From Scatosoma sp900555925 (GTDB taxonomy: Bacteria; Bacillota; Clostridia; Christensenellales; Borkfalkiaceae): a stretch of DNA of 64,000 nucleotides. The position numbers and the translations under genes are program-made. The notes under the pieces are model-generated. The model did not search any database. It was not told where the DNA came from and saw only the letters and a list, made by a program, of their open reading frames with translations. Shown here in pieces: positions 9,017 through 17,333 of the stretch. Location: contig CAUGYD010000004.1 in NCBI GenBank assembly GCA_959603585.1, positions 124,001 through 188,000 of the forward strand, in the 5' to 3' direction. Each line of letters opens with the position of its first letter. Position 1 is the first letter of the stretch.

Positions 9017-9433
9017 TTAATCGGAATGTTTTTCGAGGTTGATAAACGTTTTTGCCATTTCGATTTTGTTGAGCCGATATTCGAGGAAACTTTGACGGCG
9101 GCGTTCCTTTTCCTGTGCCATCGCCGTTTCACGGCGTTTGATCGCTTCATCCAATTTTTCTTCCCATGCGAGGAAGTCGCTCTGTAAAACGATTCTGTCC
9201 GAATAGACGGCCAACATTCCTTCGCCCGTCGCGAAGGTTTTTGTTTCTCCTTCCGCTTCCGTCAATGCAGCCATGCTCGTCGTGATATTGATAAACATGG
9301 GCATATGTCCGGGTAAGAGCGTAATTTTTCCGTCGGGCTCCGACACGGTCAGGGATACGACGTCCCCTTCATAAAATTGTTTGTCGGGGCGGAGCATTTG
9401 CAGACGGAAGCTCTTTTTTGTTTCGCCGTTCAT
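9017..9433 (-). CDS. atpC: ATP synthase F1 epsilon subunit
   Basis: A 138-residue epsilon subunit. The beta-sandwich domain has FRLQMLRPDKQFYEGDVVSLTVSEPDGKITLLPGHMPMFINI, the family signature; the C-terminal helical hairpin (about 95-138) is present and rich in charged residues. Epsilon links gamma to the c-ring and inhibits ATP hydrolysis. It is the last gene of the operon and overlaps atpD by 4 bases (ATGA). Confidence 0.93.
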   Translation of the reverse strand: MNGETKKSFRLQMLRPDKQFYEGDVVSLTVSEPDGKITLLPGHMPMFINITTSMAALTEAEGETKTFATGEGMLAVYSDRIVLQSDFLAWEEKLDEAIKRRETAMAQEKERRRQSFLEYRLNKIEMAKTFINLEKHSD

Positions 9434-10812
9434 GCCTGATACCCCGCGATGTCGGCGAGCCCGCCGATAAAGTAAAATTCACTTTCGGGAATATCGTCGC
9501 ACTTTCCGTCGAGAATGGCGTTGCAATCGTCTATGGTAGTCGAAAGGGGAACATACTTCCCGGGAATTCCCGTATAGACGCTGGCGACCGCAAAAGGCTG
9601 GGAGAAAAATCTCTGCAACTTTCTCGCGCGGTAGACGAGGAGTTTATCGTCCGCGTTGAGTTCGTCCATACCCAAAATAGCGATAATGTCCTGCAATTCC
9701 TTATAGCGCTGTAAGGTTTCGATTACTCGTTTTGCGGTGGCGTAATGTTTTTCTCCCACGATGGAGGGTTCCAAGATACGGCTGGTGGATTCCAACGGGT
9801 CTACCGCGGGGTAAATGCCTTCCTCCACGACCTTTCGGGAAAGGACGGTGGTGGCATCGAGATGGCTGAAAATCGTCGCGGGTGCAGGGTCGGTCAAATC
9901 GTCCGCAGGCACGTAAATCGCTTGTATGGAGGTAATGGAACCGTGCTTGGTGGAGGTAATGCGCTCTTCCAGCTGTCCGAGCTCTCCCGCCAAAGTCGGC
10001 TGATAACCGACGGCGGAGGGCATTCTTCCGAGCAGAGCGGATACTTCCGAACCTGCCTGCACATAGCGGAAGATGTTATCGATAAAGAGCAAAACGTCCT
10101 GATTTTGCACGTCGCGGAAGTGTTCCGCCATGGTAAGCCCCGTGAAAGCGGCTCTCATTCTGGCGCCGGGAGATTCGTTCATTTGTCCGAATACAAGAGC
10201 GGTGTTTTTCAAAACGCCCGAGGCGGTCATTTCTTCCGCCATTTCAAAGCCTTCGCGGCTGCGTTCCCCGACGCCGATAAATACCGAGCGCCCGTTGTGA
10301 TGCGTCGCGATTCCCGAAATCAATTCCTGAATTAAAACGGTTTTGCCGACGCCCGCGCCTCCGAACAGCCCGATTTTACCTCCCTTTGCATAGGGAGTGA
10401 GAAGGTCGATGACCTTGATTCCCGTTTCAAAAATTTCCGTGACGGGGCTCTGTTCCGTGAGAGAGGGGGCTTTGCGGTAAATGGAGGAAACAGGTCCGTC
10501 CAAGGGCCCCTTGTCGTCCACGGGCTTGCCGAGCGCATTGAGTACCCGTCCCGTTACCTGTTCTCCCACGGGCACGGTAATGCTGGACCCCGTAGATTTT
10601 ACTTCCAAACCGCGGGAAAGTCCGTCTGTCGCTTCGAGGGCGATACAGCGGCAGATACCGTCGGGTAGATGCGCCAGCACTTCGAGGTCTACCGTTCTGT
10701 CGCCGTCGAGGACGAGCAGAAGCTCGTTTTGATTGGGGAGATGATTGTCGAATTTTACGTCTACGACTGAGCCGATAATCTGCACCACTTTTCCCGTATG
10801 TGTTTTATTCAT
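9430..10812 (-). CDS. atpD: ATP synthase F1 beta subunit
   Basis: The catalytic subunit, 460 residues. It has the Walker A loop GGAGVGKT at about 155, GERSREG, Walker B VLLFIDNIFRYVQAGSEVSALLGRMPSAVGYQPTLA and the DELSEED-equivalent segment ILGMDELNADDKLLVYRARK. The last shows the expected DEL start but NADD in place of SEED, a variant of the torque loop. It follows atpG after 18 bases and overlaps atpC. Confidence 0.97.
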   Translation of the reverse strand: MNKTHTGKVVQIIGSVVDVKFDNHLPNQNELLLVLDGDRTVDLEVLAHLPDGICRCIALEATDGLSRGLEVKSTGSSITVPVGEQVTGRVLNALGKPVDDKGPLDGPVSSIYRKAPSLTEQSPVTEIFETGIKVIDLLTPYAKGGKIGLFGGAGVGKTVLIQELISGIATHHNGRSVFIGVGERSREGFEMAEEMTASGVLKNTALVFGQMNESPGARMRAAFTGLTMAEHFRDVQNQDVLLFIDNIFRYVQAGSEVSALLGRMPSAVGYQPTLAGELGQLEERITSTKHGSITSIQAIYVPADDLTDPAPATIFSHLDATTVLSRKVVEEGIYPAVDPLESTSRILEPSIVGEKHYATAKRVIETLQRYKELQDIIAILGMDELNADDKLLVYRARKLQRFFSQPFAVASVYTGIPGKYVPLSTTIDDCNAILDGKCDDIPESEFYFIGGLADIAGYQA

Positions 10813-10830
10813 AAGAATACGCCTCCGCTG

Positions 10831-11673
10831 TCAGTTTCGGAAAGCCGACGCGCTCGCATCTATGAGCTCGTTCGTAATGCTTTCCTGCCTTTCGTGATTG
10901 TATTGCGCCGTAAGCTCGGCCAAGAGTTCCTCGCCGTTTTCCGTCGATTGCCGCATCGAAGTCATGCGCTTGAAATGAATGGCCATCGCGCTGTCCGCCA
11001 AAGCGCTGTAAATTTCCGCCATCAGGTATTGGGAAAGAAAATTATCCAGTGCCGCCCGCGTGTTGGGTTCCAACACGGGACAGACGGTCGAAATTTCGTG
11101 TTCGGGCAGGGGAATGGGAATCAGTCTTTTCGCCGTCGGCTCCTGTGTAGAAGGGGACGGCGTGCGCGTATAGACGATGTAAACTTCCTTATACTCTCCG
11201 CTGCGGAACATATTCACGATATCGTTTGCGACGGAAATCGCGTCGAAAGCATGGGGCTCCGAGGCCATGTGAATGTAGAAGTTGCTCAAAGGGAAGCCCT
11301 TTTTCTCGTAATGCTCCCGCGTTTCCTGTCCGAGCGCGAAAATTTTCGAGACTTCATGTTCCGCCGCAAATTTGTCGGCAAAGTCTAAAATACGATGGTT
11401 GAAATCACCGCATAATCCCTTGTCGCCCGCGACGACGAAGAGGGCGGTTTTTCCGCTTTTGTGCTCGCGGAGGAAAGGGTGTTCCCGCACGGATTCGTGC
11501 GCCGCGGCGGCGGACAGAATATTTCTCAATTCTTTTAAGTAACGATAGCTGTTTTCGCATTTTTCGCGGGCGCGGTAGAGCTTCGACGTGGCAATCATCT
11601 GCATTGCTCGTGTAATCTTGATTGTATCCTCCACGCCCGAAATATGCCGTTTCAGCTCATGCGTGTTGTTCAT
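10831..11673 (-). CDS. atpG: ATP synthase F1 gamma subunit
   Basis: The 280-residue rotor shaft. The N-terminal helix contains HISGVEDTIKITRAMQMIATSKLYRA, the middle the Rossmann-like segment FVVAGDKGLCGDFNHRI, and the C-terminal helix HFKRMTSMRQSTENGEELLAELTAQYNHERQESITNELIDASASA. These are the conserved ends that form the coiled-coil shaft in the alpha3beta3 ring. Length is typical. It overlaps atpA by 4 bases. Confidence 0.95.
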   Translation of the reverse strand: MNNTHELKRHISGVEDTIKITRAMQMIATSKLYRAREKCENSYRYLKELRNILSAAAAHESVREHPFLREHKSGKTALFVVAGDKGLCGDFNHRILDFADKFAAEHEVSKIFALGQETREHYEKKGFPLSNFYIHMASEPHAFDAISVANDIVNMFRSGEYKEVYIVYTRTPSPSTQEPTAKRLIPIPLPEHEISTVCPVLEPNTRAALDNFLSQYLMAEIYSALADSAMAIHFKRMTSMRQSTENGEELLAELTAQYNHERQESITNELIDASASAFRN

Positions 11674-13226
11674 GCGTTCACCTTATTCTGCTCGGCGCTT
11701 ATTTCTTCCGAAATATGGATTATGTTTGCTTTATAAGAAACGAGATACTCCTTGATGAGCGCCTCGTCTTCGTCCGAAAGCTGCTCCGTCTCCTCGATAC
11801 GTGCGGGAAGATCGGGGTGATTGGCATTCAGATAATCGATGAATCCGTCCATGGCAGCGTTAACGTCGCGCACTGCAATATCGGAAAACAAATCGTTCAT
11901 CATGACCGTAAGCGCGATGACCGTATGGCTCATGGCGGCGGGAGAGGCTTGTTTCTGTTTGAGAATTTCCGTCAGGCGCGCACCCTTTCCGAGAATGGAT
12001 TTGGTCGAATTGTCCAATTCCGCGCCGAATTGACTGAATTGCGCCATTTCGCGGTAGTGCGCGAGGTCGAGACGAACCTTTCCGCTCACCTTTTTCATCG
12101 CTTTGCATTGTGCGGCGCCGCCTACACGGGAGACGGAAAGTCCGACGTTGACGGCGGGACGCACGCCCGAACGGAACAGCTCGCTTTCGAGATAAATCTG
12201 TCCGTCCGTAATGGAAATGACGTTCGTGGGGATATAGGCGGAGATGTCTCCCGCGAGAGTCTCGATGATCGGCAGAGCGGTCAGAGAGCCGCCGCCCAAC
12301 TTTTCGGAGAGTTTCGCGCTCCGTTCGAGAAGTCGCGAATGGATATAGAATACGTCTCCGGGATAAGCCTCGCGGCCCGAAGGGCGCTTCAAGAGCAGGG
12401 AAATGGTCCGGTAAGCCACGGCATGCTTGGATAAATCGTCATAGACGATCAAAACGTCCTTTCCGTTGTGCATAAATTCTTCGGCAATCGCGGTTCCCGT
12501 ATAGGGGGCGATGTATTGGAGGGGAGCCGATTCGCTCGCGGTCGAACAGACGACGACGGTATAATCGAGCGCGTCATGATTTTTGAGCGTCTGCAAAACA
12601 CTGTTGACGGAAGAAGTCTTCTGTCCTATGGCGACATAAACGCAGATAACGTCTTTTCCCTTCTGATTGATGATGGTATCGACGGCGATGGCTGTCTTTC
12701 CCGTCTGCCTGTCTCCGATAATGAGTTCGCGCTGTCCTTTTCCGATGGGGATCATGCTGTCGATTGCTTTTATACCCGTTTGAAGGGGCTCGTTGACGTT
12801 TGCGCGGTCGAAAATGGCGGGGGCGGGAGCTTCCACCGAACGAGTCTTTGAAGTGACGATGGACTTACCGCCGTCGAGGGGAAGTCCCAAAGGATTGACG
12901 ACCCTCCCGAGGAGTGCGTCTCCCACAGGCACGCCTACGATTTTCCCCGTCGAATAGACGATATCGCCCTCGCCCAGCTCATAGGAATCGGTCAAAAGAA
13001 TCGCGCCGACCTTTCCTTCTTCGAGATTCATGACGAGCGCATATTTATCCTGACCGACGGAGAGGAGTTCGCCGTTTTTGACGTGCGGCAGACCTTCTAT
13101 GGTGAGCACGCCGTCTCCGCAGGCCACGATTCGCCCCGCGTCGGATACACGACTCGAAAAATCGAACGCCCATACTTGTTTTTTCAGTTCCTCGGCGATA
13201 TTGCCGCAAAGATTAATCGTGTCCAT
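11670..13226 (-). CDS. atpA: ATP synthase F1 alpha subunit
   Basis: The 518-residue non-catalytic nucleotide-binding subunit. Walker A GDRQTGKT is at about 175, followed by VYVAIGQKTSSVNSV, the Walker B region VLIVYDDLSKHAVAYR, and PAVNVGLSVSRVGGAAQ. The N-terminal segment that in other enzymes is gripped by the N-terminal domain of the delta subunit is present in normal length, which makes the missing delta domain next door stranger. It overlaps atpH by 14 bases. Confidence 0.97.
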   Translation of the reverse strand: MDTINLCGNIAEELKKQVWAFDFSSRVSDAGRIVACGDGVLTIEGLPHVKNGELLSVGQDKYALVMNLEEGKVGAILLTDSYELGEGDIVYSTGKIVGVPVGDALLGRVVNPLGLPLDGGKSIVTSKTRSVEAPAPAIFDRANVNEPLQTGIKAIDSMIPIGKGQRELIIGDRQTGKTAIAVDTIINQKGKDVICVYVAIGQKTSSVNSVLQTLKNHDALDYTVVVCSTASESAPLQYIAPYTGTAIAEEFMHNGKDVLIVYDDLSKHAVAYRTISLLLKRPSGREAYPGDVFYIHSRLLERSAKLSEKLGGGSLTALPIIETLAGDISAYIPTNVISITDGQIYLESELFRSGVRPAVNVGLSVSRVGGAAQCKAMKKVSGKVRLDLAHYREMAQFSQFGAELDNSTKSILGKGARLTEILKQKQASPAAMSHTVIALTVMMNDLFSDIAVRDVNAAMDGFIDYLNANHPDLPARIEETEQLSDEDEALIKEYLVSYKANIIHISEEISAEQNKVNA

Positions 13227-13662
13227 GGATAAGCCTTTCCTTTATACTTTCCAGTTTGGTTTTTACCGAACCGTCATAGACCGTCCTGTGTCCGTGTTTG
13301 GGATTTTTCTCCCGTTCGGCGTGCGAATCGTATACGGTTTTTCCGTCGAATACGAGAAGACCGCCGATCAGGGAATCGTCGATGAGATATTCCGCGAGGA
13401 TTCCGTGACCGTACTTTTTACGGAAAGTCTCTTCTATCCGCTGTTTTTGCGCGGCGGTCAATTCGACGGAAGAAACGATGGTGATCTTTGTGAATGCACT
13501 CTCGTTTTTGCCGTCGGAAACGACCAGATTTTCCTGTAAATTTTTATCCGTACCGTATTCGATGACGGCTCCCGTCCCGTAACGTTCGGCGAAAAAAGAA
13601 TCGAGCTTCTGTTTTTCCGAAGGCGTGACGGGTTTCGGAGTCAGTATGGTAAATTTAGTCAT
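13213..13662 (-). CDS. atpH: ATP synthase delta subunit, atypical: duplicated C-terminal domain, no N-terminal domain
   Basis: Identified by position (atpF-atpH-atpA) and by the C-terminal delta/OSCP pattern IDDSLIGGLLVFDGKTVYD...GSVKTKLESIKERL. The usual protein is about 180 residues: an N-terminal six-helix domain that binds alpha, then this small domain that binds subunit b. Here there are 149 residues and no helical domain. Residues 3-52 and 59-108 align without gaps and share 19 of 50 identities, so the C-terminal domain has been duplicated in tandem. The first copy has lost the LIGG motif. A short insert then repeats the TVYD segment. There is no room for a lost 5' end, as atpF overlaps the start by 8 bases. 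Confidence 0.82.
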   Translation of the reverse strand: MTKFTILTPKPVTPSEKQKLDSFFAERYGTGAVIEYGTDKNLQENLVVSDGKNESAFTKITIVSSVELTAAQKQRIEETFRKKYGHGILAEYLIDDSLIGGLLVFDGKTVYDSHAEREKNPKHGHRTVYDGSVKTKLESIKERLIHGHD

Positions 13663-14170
13663 CGTCGTTCTCCCATTCTTTCAGACAATTGTCGATAAGT
13701 TGGTCGTTTTCTTCTTTGGAAATCTCTTTTTTGAGAATTTCGGAAGCGATGAGTACGGCGACTTCCGCGACCTCGCCCTTCATGGAGGACATTGCCTTTG
13801 CCTTTTCGTTTTTCGCCTCGTCCTCTGCCTCTTTCACGATTTTTTCGGCGCGAACGCGGGCTTCCGTCAATGTCTTTTCCGCGGCGACGGCGGTCTGTTT
13901 TTCCATTTCTTTCTTTTTCTCGGCGATTTCCTGTTCCGCCGTACCGATGAGAGCAGTATATTTAGCTTTGGTGGATTCGGCTTCCTGCATTTTTGCGTTG
14001 TGTTCGTTTTCCTGTTTTTCCACTTCTTCCCGACGGGCATGTACGAAGCGAATGACAGGTTTGTAAACGAGCAAACCTATGCCGCCGACCAATATGAGAA
14101 AGTTGAGGAGATGAAGGAGAAAGTCCGTCAAATCCAACCCGAGAATAGAAGCAAGTAAACTTTCAGTCAT
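13655..14170 (-). CDS. atpF: ATP synthase Fo b subunit
   Basis: A 171-residue stator subunit: a single N-terminal membrane helix (about 10-35, FLLHLLNFLILVGGIGLLVYKPV), then a long charged coiled coil that reaches up the side of F1, ending KEWENDDD. Length and plan are usual. It overlaps atpH by 8 bases and follows atpE by 12. Confidence 0.93.
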   Translation of the reverse strand: MTESLLASILGLDLTDFLLHLLNFLILVGGIGLLVYKPVIRFVHARREEVEKQENEHNAKMQEAESTKAKYTALIGTAEQEIAEKKKEMEKQTAVAAEKTLTEARVRAEKIVKEAEDEAKNEKAKAMSSMKGEVAEVAVLIASEILKKEISKEENDQLIDNCLKEWENDDD

Positions 14171-14182
14171 AGCCTGCCTCGC

Positions 14183-14437
14183 TTATCCGAGAACGAAAAT
14201 GACGAGAATGGCGACGACCAGCGCGTAAATGACGCACGTTTCGAGGAACACGAGACCGAGAATGAGGGTCTTGGAAATTTTCTTTTCCGATTCCGGCTGA
14301 CGCGCGATGCCTTCGAGGGCCTTGGCGATTGCGATCCCCATACCGATAGCCGCCGCACCTGCGACGAGAATGGCGATAGCCGCCGCAACCGCTTTTGCTC
14401 CCGTATCTGTCATAGCCAATAATGCCAAAGTATTCAT
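14183..14437 (-). CDS. atpE: ATP synthase Fo c subunit
   Basis: An 84-residue helical hairpin forming the rotor ring. The polar loop is ARQPES (about 45-50). The ion-binding carboxylate is Glu66 in FLETCVIYAL, with Thr67 and Tyr71 beside it. Na+-binding rings also need a Gln in helix 1; the aligned position here is Met33, so H+ coupling is the simpler reading, although the Glu-Thr pair keeps part of the Na+ signature. A strong AAGGAGA site precedes it, as usual for this highly translated gene. Confidence 0.95.
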   Translation of the reverse strand: MNTLALLAMTDTGAKAVAAAIAILVAGAAAIGMGIAIAKALEGIARQPESEKKISKTLILGLVFLETCVIYALVVAILVIFVLG

Positions 14438-14571
14438 AAGTATCTTCTCCTTGTATTAAGTATTATTTTTGATTTTATGTTTGAGGCGTTTGAAAATTTG
14501 ACCTCTGTTTTCCGTTTAATTTTTTTGTTTTATATTTGGAATGTTTTTGTTACGCATTTGTTTTTTAGTAT

Positions 14572-15345
14572 TCAGGCTTCTTTTACTTCGGAGGAGGCCT
14601 TTTTGTTGCGTTCGCGTTTCTTTTTGGTTTTCAGAGCAGACCCGTCTAATTCCCTCGGTTCCGTCGCTTCGCCGTAGAACATTGCGGTCAGGAGCGTATA
14701 GACATAGGACTGAATCACTGCATGGAACAGGGTAAACACGACGCCGACAAGGACGGGGACTCCGATGGAAAGGACGATATAATGATATACGAGGGCGGTA
14801 ATCAATAGTCCGCCGATCATACTGCCGAACAATCGGAAGCTCATGGAAAGGAGCAGGGAGAAGTCTTTGAGGACGCTTCCCGCGCCGCGGAGCTTATTGA
14901 ATTTGATGCCGCCGAAAAGCATAATGGAATAGGACGTGACGGCGAGCGCGATACAGGCGTTCAAATCGACGAGAATAGCCCGTATGCCCAAAATCTCGCA
15001 GAGGGTGCCCAAGCCGATGTATACCCAACAGCCGAACGAGAAAGTCGCTATAAAGGTATAACTGTGCGGGCTGTTGTCTTTGGCGATTCCCTCCACCATT
15101 TCGCAGGCCTTTTCAATCAGGGCCTGAAACGTTCCGGGAACCTTTTTGAATCTCGGGAAGATGATAAATCGGAAAATGAGTCCGAAGGCCAATACTAAAA
15201 GGGTAAGGAAAAAGGCCGTGCGGAAACTCGGATTTACCATGAGATGTTCACCGAACAGATTTCCGAAAAGGGGAACATTTTCGGGAAGCAGTTCTTCCTT
15301 CATGATGTCGCCCACATCTCCCGCCAAAAGCGAAGTTAAGTTCAT
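14572..15345 (-). CDS. atpB: ATP synthase Fo a subunit
   Basis: A 257-residue membrane stator that forms the ion half-channels against the c ring. The essential arginine is in SFRLFGSMIGG, and the last helix reads LFHAVIQSYVYTLLTAMFYGEA, both conserved. The C-terminal tail is long and very basic (KTKKKRERNKKASSEVKEA), which is unusual. The gap to atpE is 134 bases and holds no gene or obvious hairpin. Its start overlaps the DUF1275 stop as ATGA. Confidence 0.94.
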   Translation of the reverse strand: MNLTSLLAGDVGDIMKEELLPENVPLFGNLFGEHLMVNPSFRTAFFLTLLVLAFGLIFRFIIFPRFKKVPGTFQALIEKACEMVEGIAKDNSPHSYTFIATFSFGCWVYIGLGTLCEILGIRAILVDLNACIALAVTSYSIMLFGGIKFNKLRGAGSVLKDFSLLLSMSFRLFGSMIGGLLITALVYHYIVLSIGVPVLVGVVFTLFHAVIQSYVYTLLTAMFYGEATEPRELDGSALKTKKKRERNKKASSEVKEA

Positions 15346-16094
15346 AAAACCTCCTTTTCCGTTCCGTCCGAGCGCCTCTTATTGTTTCGCCGTCCGAGGA
15401 AAATTCCCAGACCGAGAAGCGCGAAGAGCGCGGAAACGGACAGAATCGCATATTGTTTCGCCCAAACGGTGAGGAAATATCCCGCCGTGACGCCCGCGAT
15501 AAAGAGGGCGATGAGCAAGATATAATATCCCGCTTTTTTCAGCGAAAGTTTGTCTTTGTCGGCGGCCGCGGTAAAGAGATGACCGCTCAACAGCCGCAGG
15601 TTATTGGTACAGAAGACCGTAGAGAGCGCCACGCCGTTCATATCGCGGAAGGCATGATACTGTAATGCCGCAACGGAAGAAATCAAGGCATTGGGAAGCA
15701 ACGCGGGAAAGGTGACGGGGATAAATCCCACCGCCGTCAAAATGGCGGTCTCAGTCGCCAGAATGGCGCTTTGATAAAGAAATCGTCCTTCCTCTGAGCC
15801 GATGCCCTTCTTTTCGGCGCGCTTCTTCGCCGCTCGGTATGTGATGTCGCCCACGATATTGGCCAAGACGAAAAACGCTACCGGAATGAGATATCTGAGC
15901 GCTCTTACGCCTTCGCCGCCGCAGATTCCCAAAGTCATGAGAATGAGATTCCCCGTCTGCGCGTTACAGAACACGCCCCCGCGGGCTACATAGGTGTAAG
16001 CGTCGAAAAATCCGCCCGCAAAGCCCAGAATGAGAATGGCGGGCAATAGTTCAAACGGGTCGGATTTCGGTTTGTCGGGTGAGGGAGCTTGCAT
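15342..16094 (-). CDS. DUF1275 (YoaK-like) membrane protein heading the ATP synthase operon
   Basis: A 250-residue protein with about six membrane helices. The opening GFAGGFFDAYTYVARGGVFCNAQTGNLILMTLGI and the later LPNALISSVAALQYHAFRDMNGVALSTVFCTNNLRLL are the DUF1275/YoaK signature; no biochemical role is established for the family. In many bacteria an atpI gene occupies this first place and helps assemble the c ring. Here no atpI-like gene is present, and DUF1275 is joined to atpB by a 4-base overlap, so it is transcribed and probably translated together with the synthase. A role in the complex is inference from position only. Confidence 0.85.
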   Translation of the reverse strand: MQAPSPDKPKSDPFELLPAILILGFAGGFFDAYTYVARGGVFCNAQTGNLILMTLGICGGEGVRALRYLIPVAFFVLANIVGDITYRAAKKRAEKKGIGSEEGRFLYQSAILATETAILTAVGFIPVTFPALLPNALISSVAALQYHAFRDMNGVALSTVFCTNNLRLLSGHLFTAAADKDKLSLKKAGYYILLIALFIAGVTAGYFLTVWAKQYAILSVSALFALLGLGIFLGRRNNKRRSDGTEKEVL

Positions 16095-16165
16095 CGTTTA
16101 TCTATGACCTCAAAAAAATTTTTGTCTGAAACCGACAAGGTCTCTCATTTCCCCGCGCGTTCGTT

Positions 16166-16194
16166 ATTATACCCCATTTTTCGCGTTTTGTAAA
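16166..16194 (-). promoter_or_regulatory. Promoter of the DUF1275-atp operon
   Basis: On the minus strand: TTTACA, 17-base spacer, TATAAT. Start near 16159, leaving a leader of about 65 bases before DUF1275. Confidence 0.7.
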
Positions 16195-16213
16195 ACGGAT
16201 TGAAGGTATATAT

Positions 16214-16234
16214 ATCATATCAAAAATTTATGAT
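16214..16234. promoter_or_regulatory. Candidate LysR-type operator
   Basis: ATCATA-N9-TATGAT, a perfect interrupted palindrome containing a T-N11-A spacing, with a further TATGAT half-site at 16251-16256. It lies 19 bases from the -35 box of the atp promoter and 28 from that of the lysR promoter, a usual place for a LysR protein that regulates itself and its divergent neighbour. Confidence 0.5.
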
Positions 16235-16262
16235 TATAATTATAAAAACGTATGATAAAGGC

Positions 16263-16291
16263 TTGACGTACTCCTGTTTCAAAGCTATACT
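16263..16291 (+). promoter_or_regulatory. Promoter of the LysR gene
   Basis: TTGACG, 17-base spacer, TATACT; start near 16298, leader of about 28 bases. Confidence 0.7.
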
Positions 16292-16325
16292 ATAATTAAA
16301 GAAAAGGACGAGAGGAAAAATCCTT

Positions 16326-17219
16326 ATGCTTACAAGTTTGGACTATTACCGCATATTTTATTATGTGGCGAAATATCGTAACTTTACGAGGGCGGCGGAC
16401 GTCCTTCTGACCAGCCAGCCCACGGTGACGAGAACGATAAAAAATCTCGAAAGCGATTTGGGCTGTCGTCTCTTTATCCGCGGAAAGAGAGGCGTGACTC
16501 TGACGACGGAGGGGGAACTCCTTTATTCCTATATTGCTCCCGCTTACGAAAAAATATTGAAAGGGGAAGAAAAGCTGGGCGGGGAAACTTCCTTGCAGGG
16601 CGGTTCGGTGTATGTCAGCGCCACCGAGACTTCTTTGCACTGTTTTCTTTTAGAAAAGTTAGGTCTGTTTCACGATCGGCACCCGCAAATCAGATTAAAG
16701 ATCACCAACGTTTCTACGACGCAGGCAATAGAAAATGTCGTCAGCGGCCGGTCGGATTTTGCATTTGTCGCTTCGCCCGCCGAAGCTCCGTCTCCGCTCA
16801 AACAAACGGACCTTCACCCTTTTCGGGATATTTTGATAGGGAATGCGAACTATATCGAGCTGGCACACGGTAGTTATCGGTTAAAGGATTTGAAAAAATA
16901 TCCTCTCATCTCGCTCAGCCGTAGCGCTTCCTCCGCGTATATCTTTTATCAGGCGGTATACGCGAAGGCCGGACTGGAATTTCGTCCCGATATCGAATTG
17001 AATACCTCCGATTTGATTATACCTTTTATTCGCCGCAATTTGGGCGTGGGATTTGTTCCCGAAGAATTGGCGCTGCCCGCGTTGAGGGCTGGAGAAATCG
17101 TAAAAATTCATTTGAAAGAGGAAATCCCGGAACGTATTGTCTCCGTGGTCTATAACCCGCATTATCCTTTATCTGCGGCGGCGAAAGAATTGCTCCGGCT
17201 GGTCCGTCAGGGGAAGTAA
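16326..17219 (+). CDS. LysR family transcriptional regulator
   Basis: A 297-residue regulator. The N-terminal winged helix-turn-helix (about 4-63) reads YYRIFYYVAKYRNFTRAADVLLTSQPTVTRTIKNLE, followed by the linker helix and a periplasmic-binding-like effector domain (about 95-297) with FVASPAEAPSPLKQ and the C-terminal GVGFVPEELALPAL. It is divergent from the DUF1275-atp operon, with one palindrome between the two promoters, so the atp operon and its own gene are the likely targets. The effector cannot be read from the sequence. Confidence 0.9.
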   Translation: MLTSLDYYRIFYYVAKYRNFTRAADVLLTSQPTVTRTIKNLESDLGCRLFIRGKRGVTLTTEGELLYSYIAPAYEKILKGEEKLGGETSLQGGSVYVSATETSLHCFLLEKLGLFHDRHPQIRLKITNVSTTQAIENVVSGRSDFAFVASPAEAPSPLKQTDLHPFRDILIGNANYIELAHGSYRLKDLKKYPLISLSRSASSAYIFYQAVYAKAGLEFRPDIELNTSDLIIPFIRRNLGVGFVPEELALPALRAGEIVKIHLKEEIPERIVSVVYNPHYPLSAAAKELLRLVRQGK

Positions 17220-17281
17220 ACAGAGGGCGGAAAGGAATTTGTAAAATTTCGTGAATACTTGATGAAAAAACGCAAGCAGTA

Positions 17282-17310
17282 TTGATTTTTGAATACATTC
17301 GTGGTATAAT
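17282..17310 (+). promoter_or_regulatory. Promoter of the alarmone synthetase unit
   Basis: TTGATT, 17-base spacer, TATAAT, 24 bases before the start codon; a GGTGGAGGAAAG ribosome site follows. Confidence 0.7.
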
Positions 17311-17333
17311 AAACAGGGTGGAGGAAAGTAGGA

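Noticed and set aside
14438..14571. A possible small gene or regulatory hairpin between atpB and atpE
   Set aside because: The 134 bases are T-rich without a stable stem or an ORF with a ribosome site; such gaps before atpE are common.
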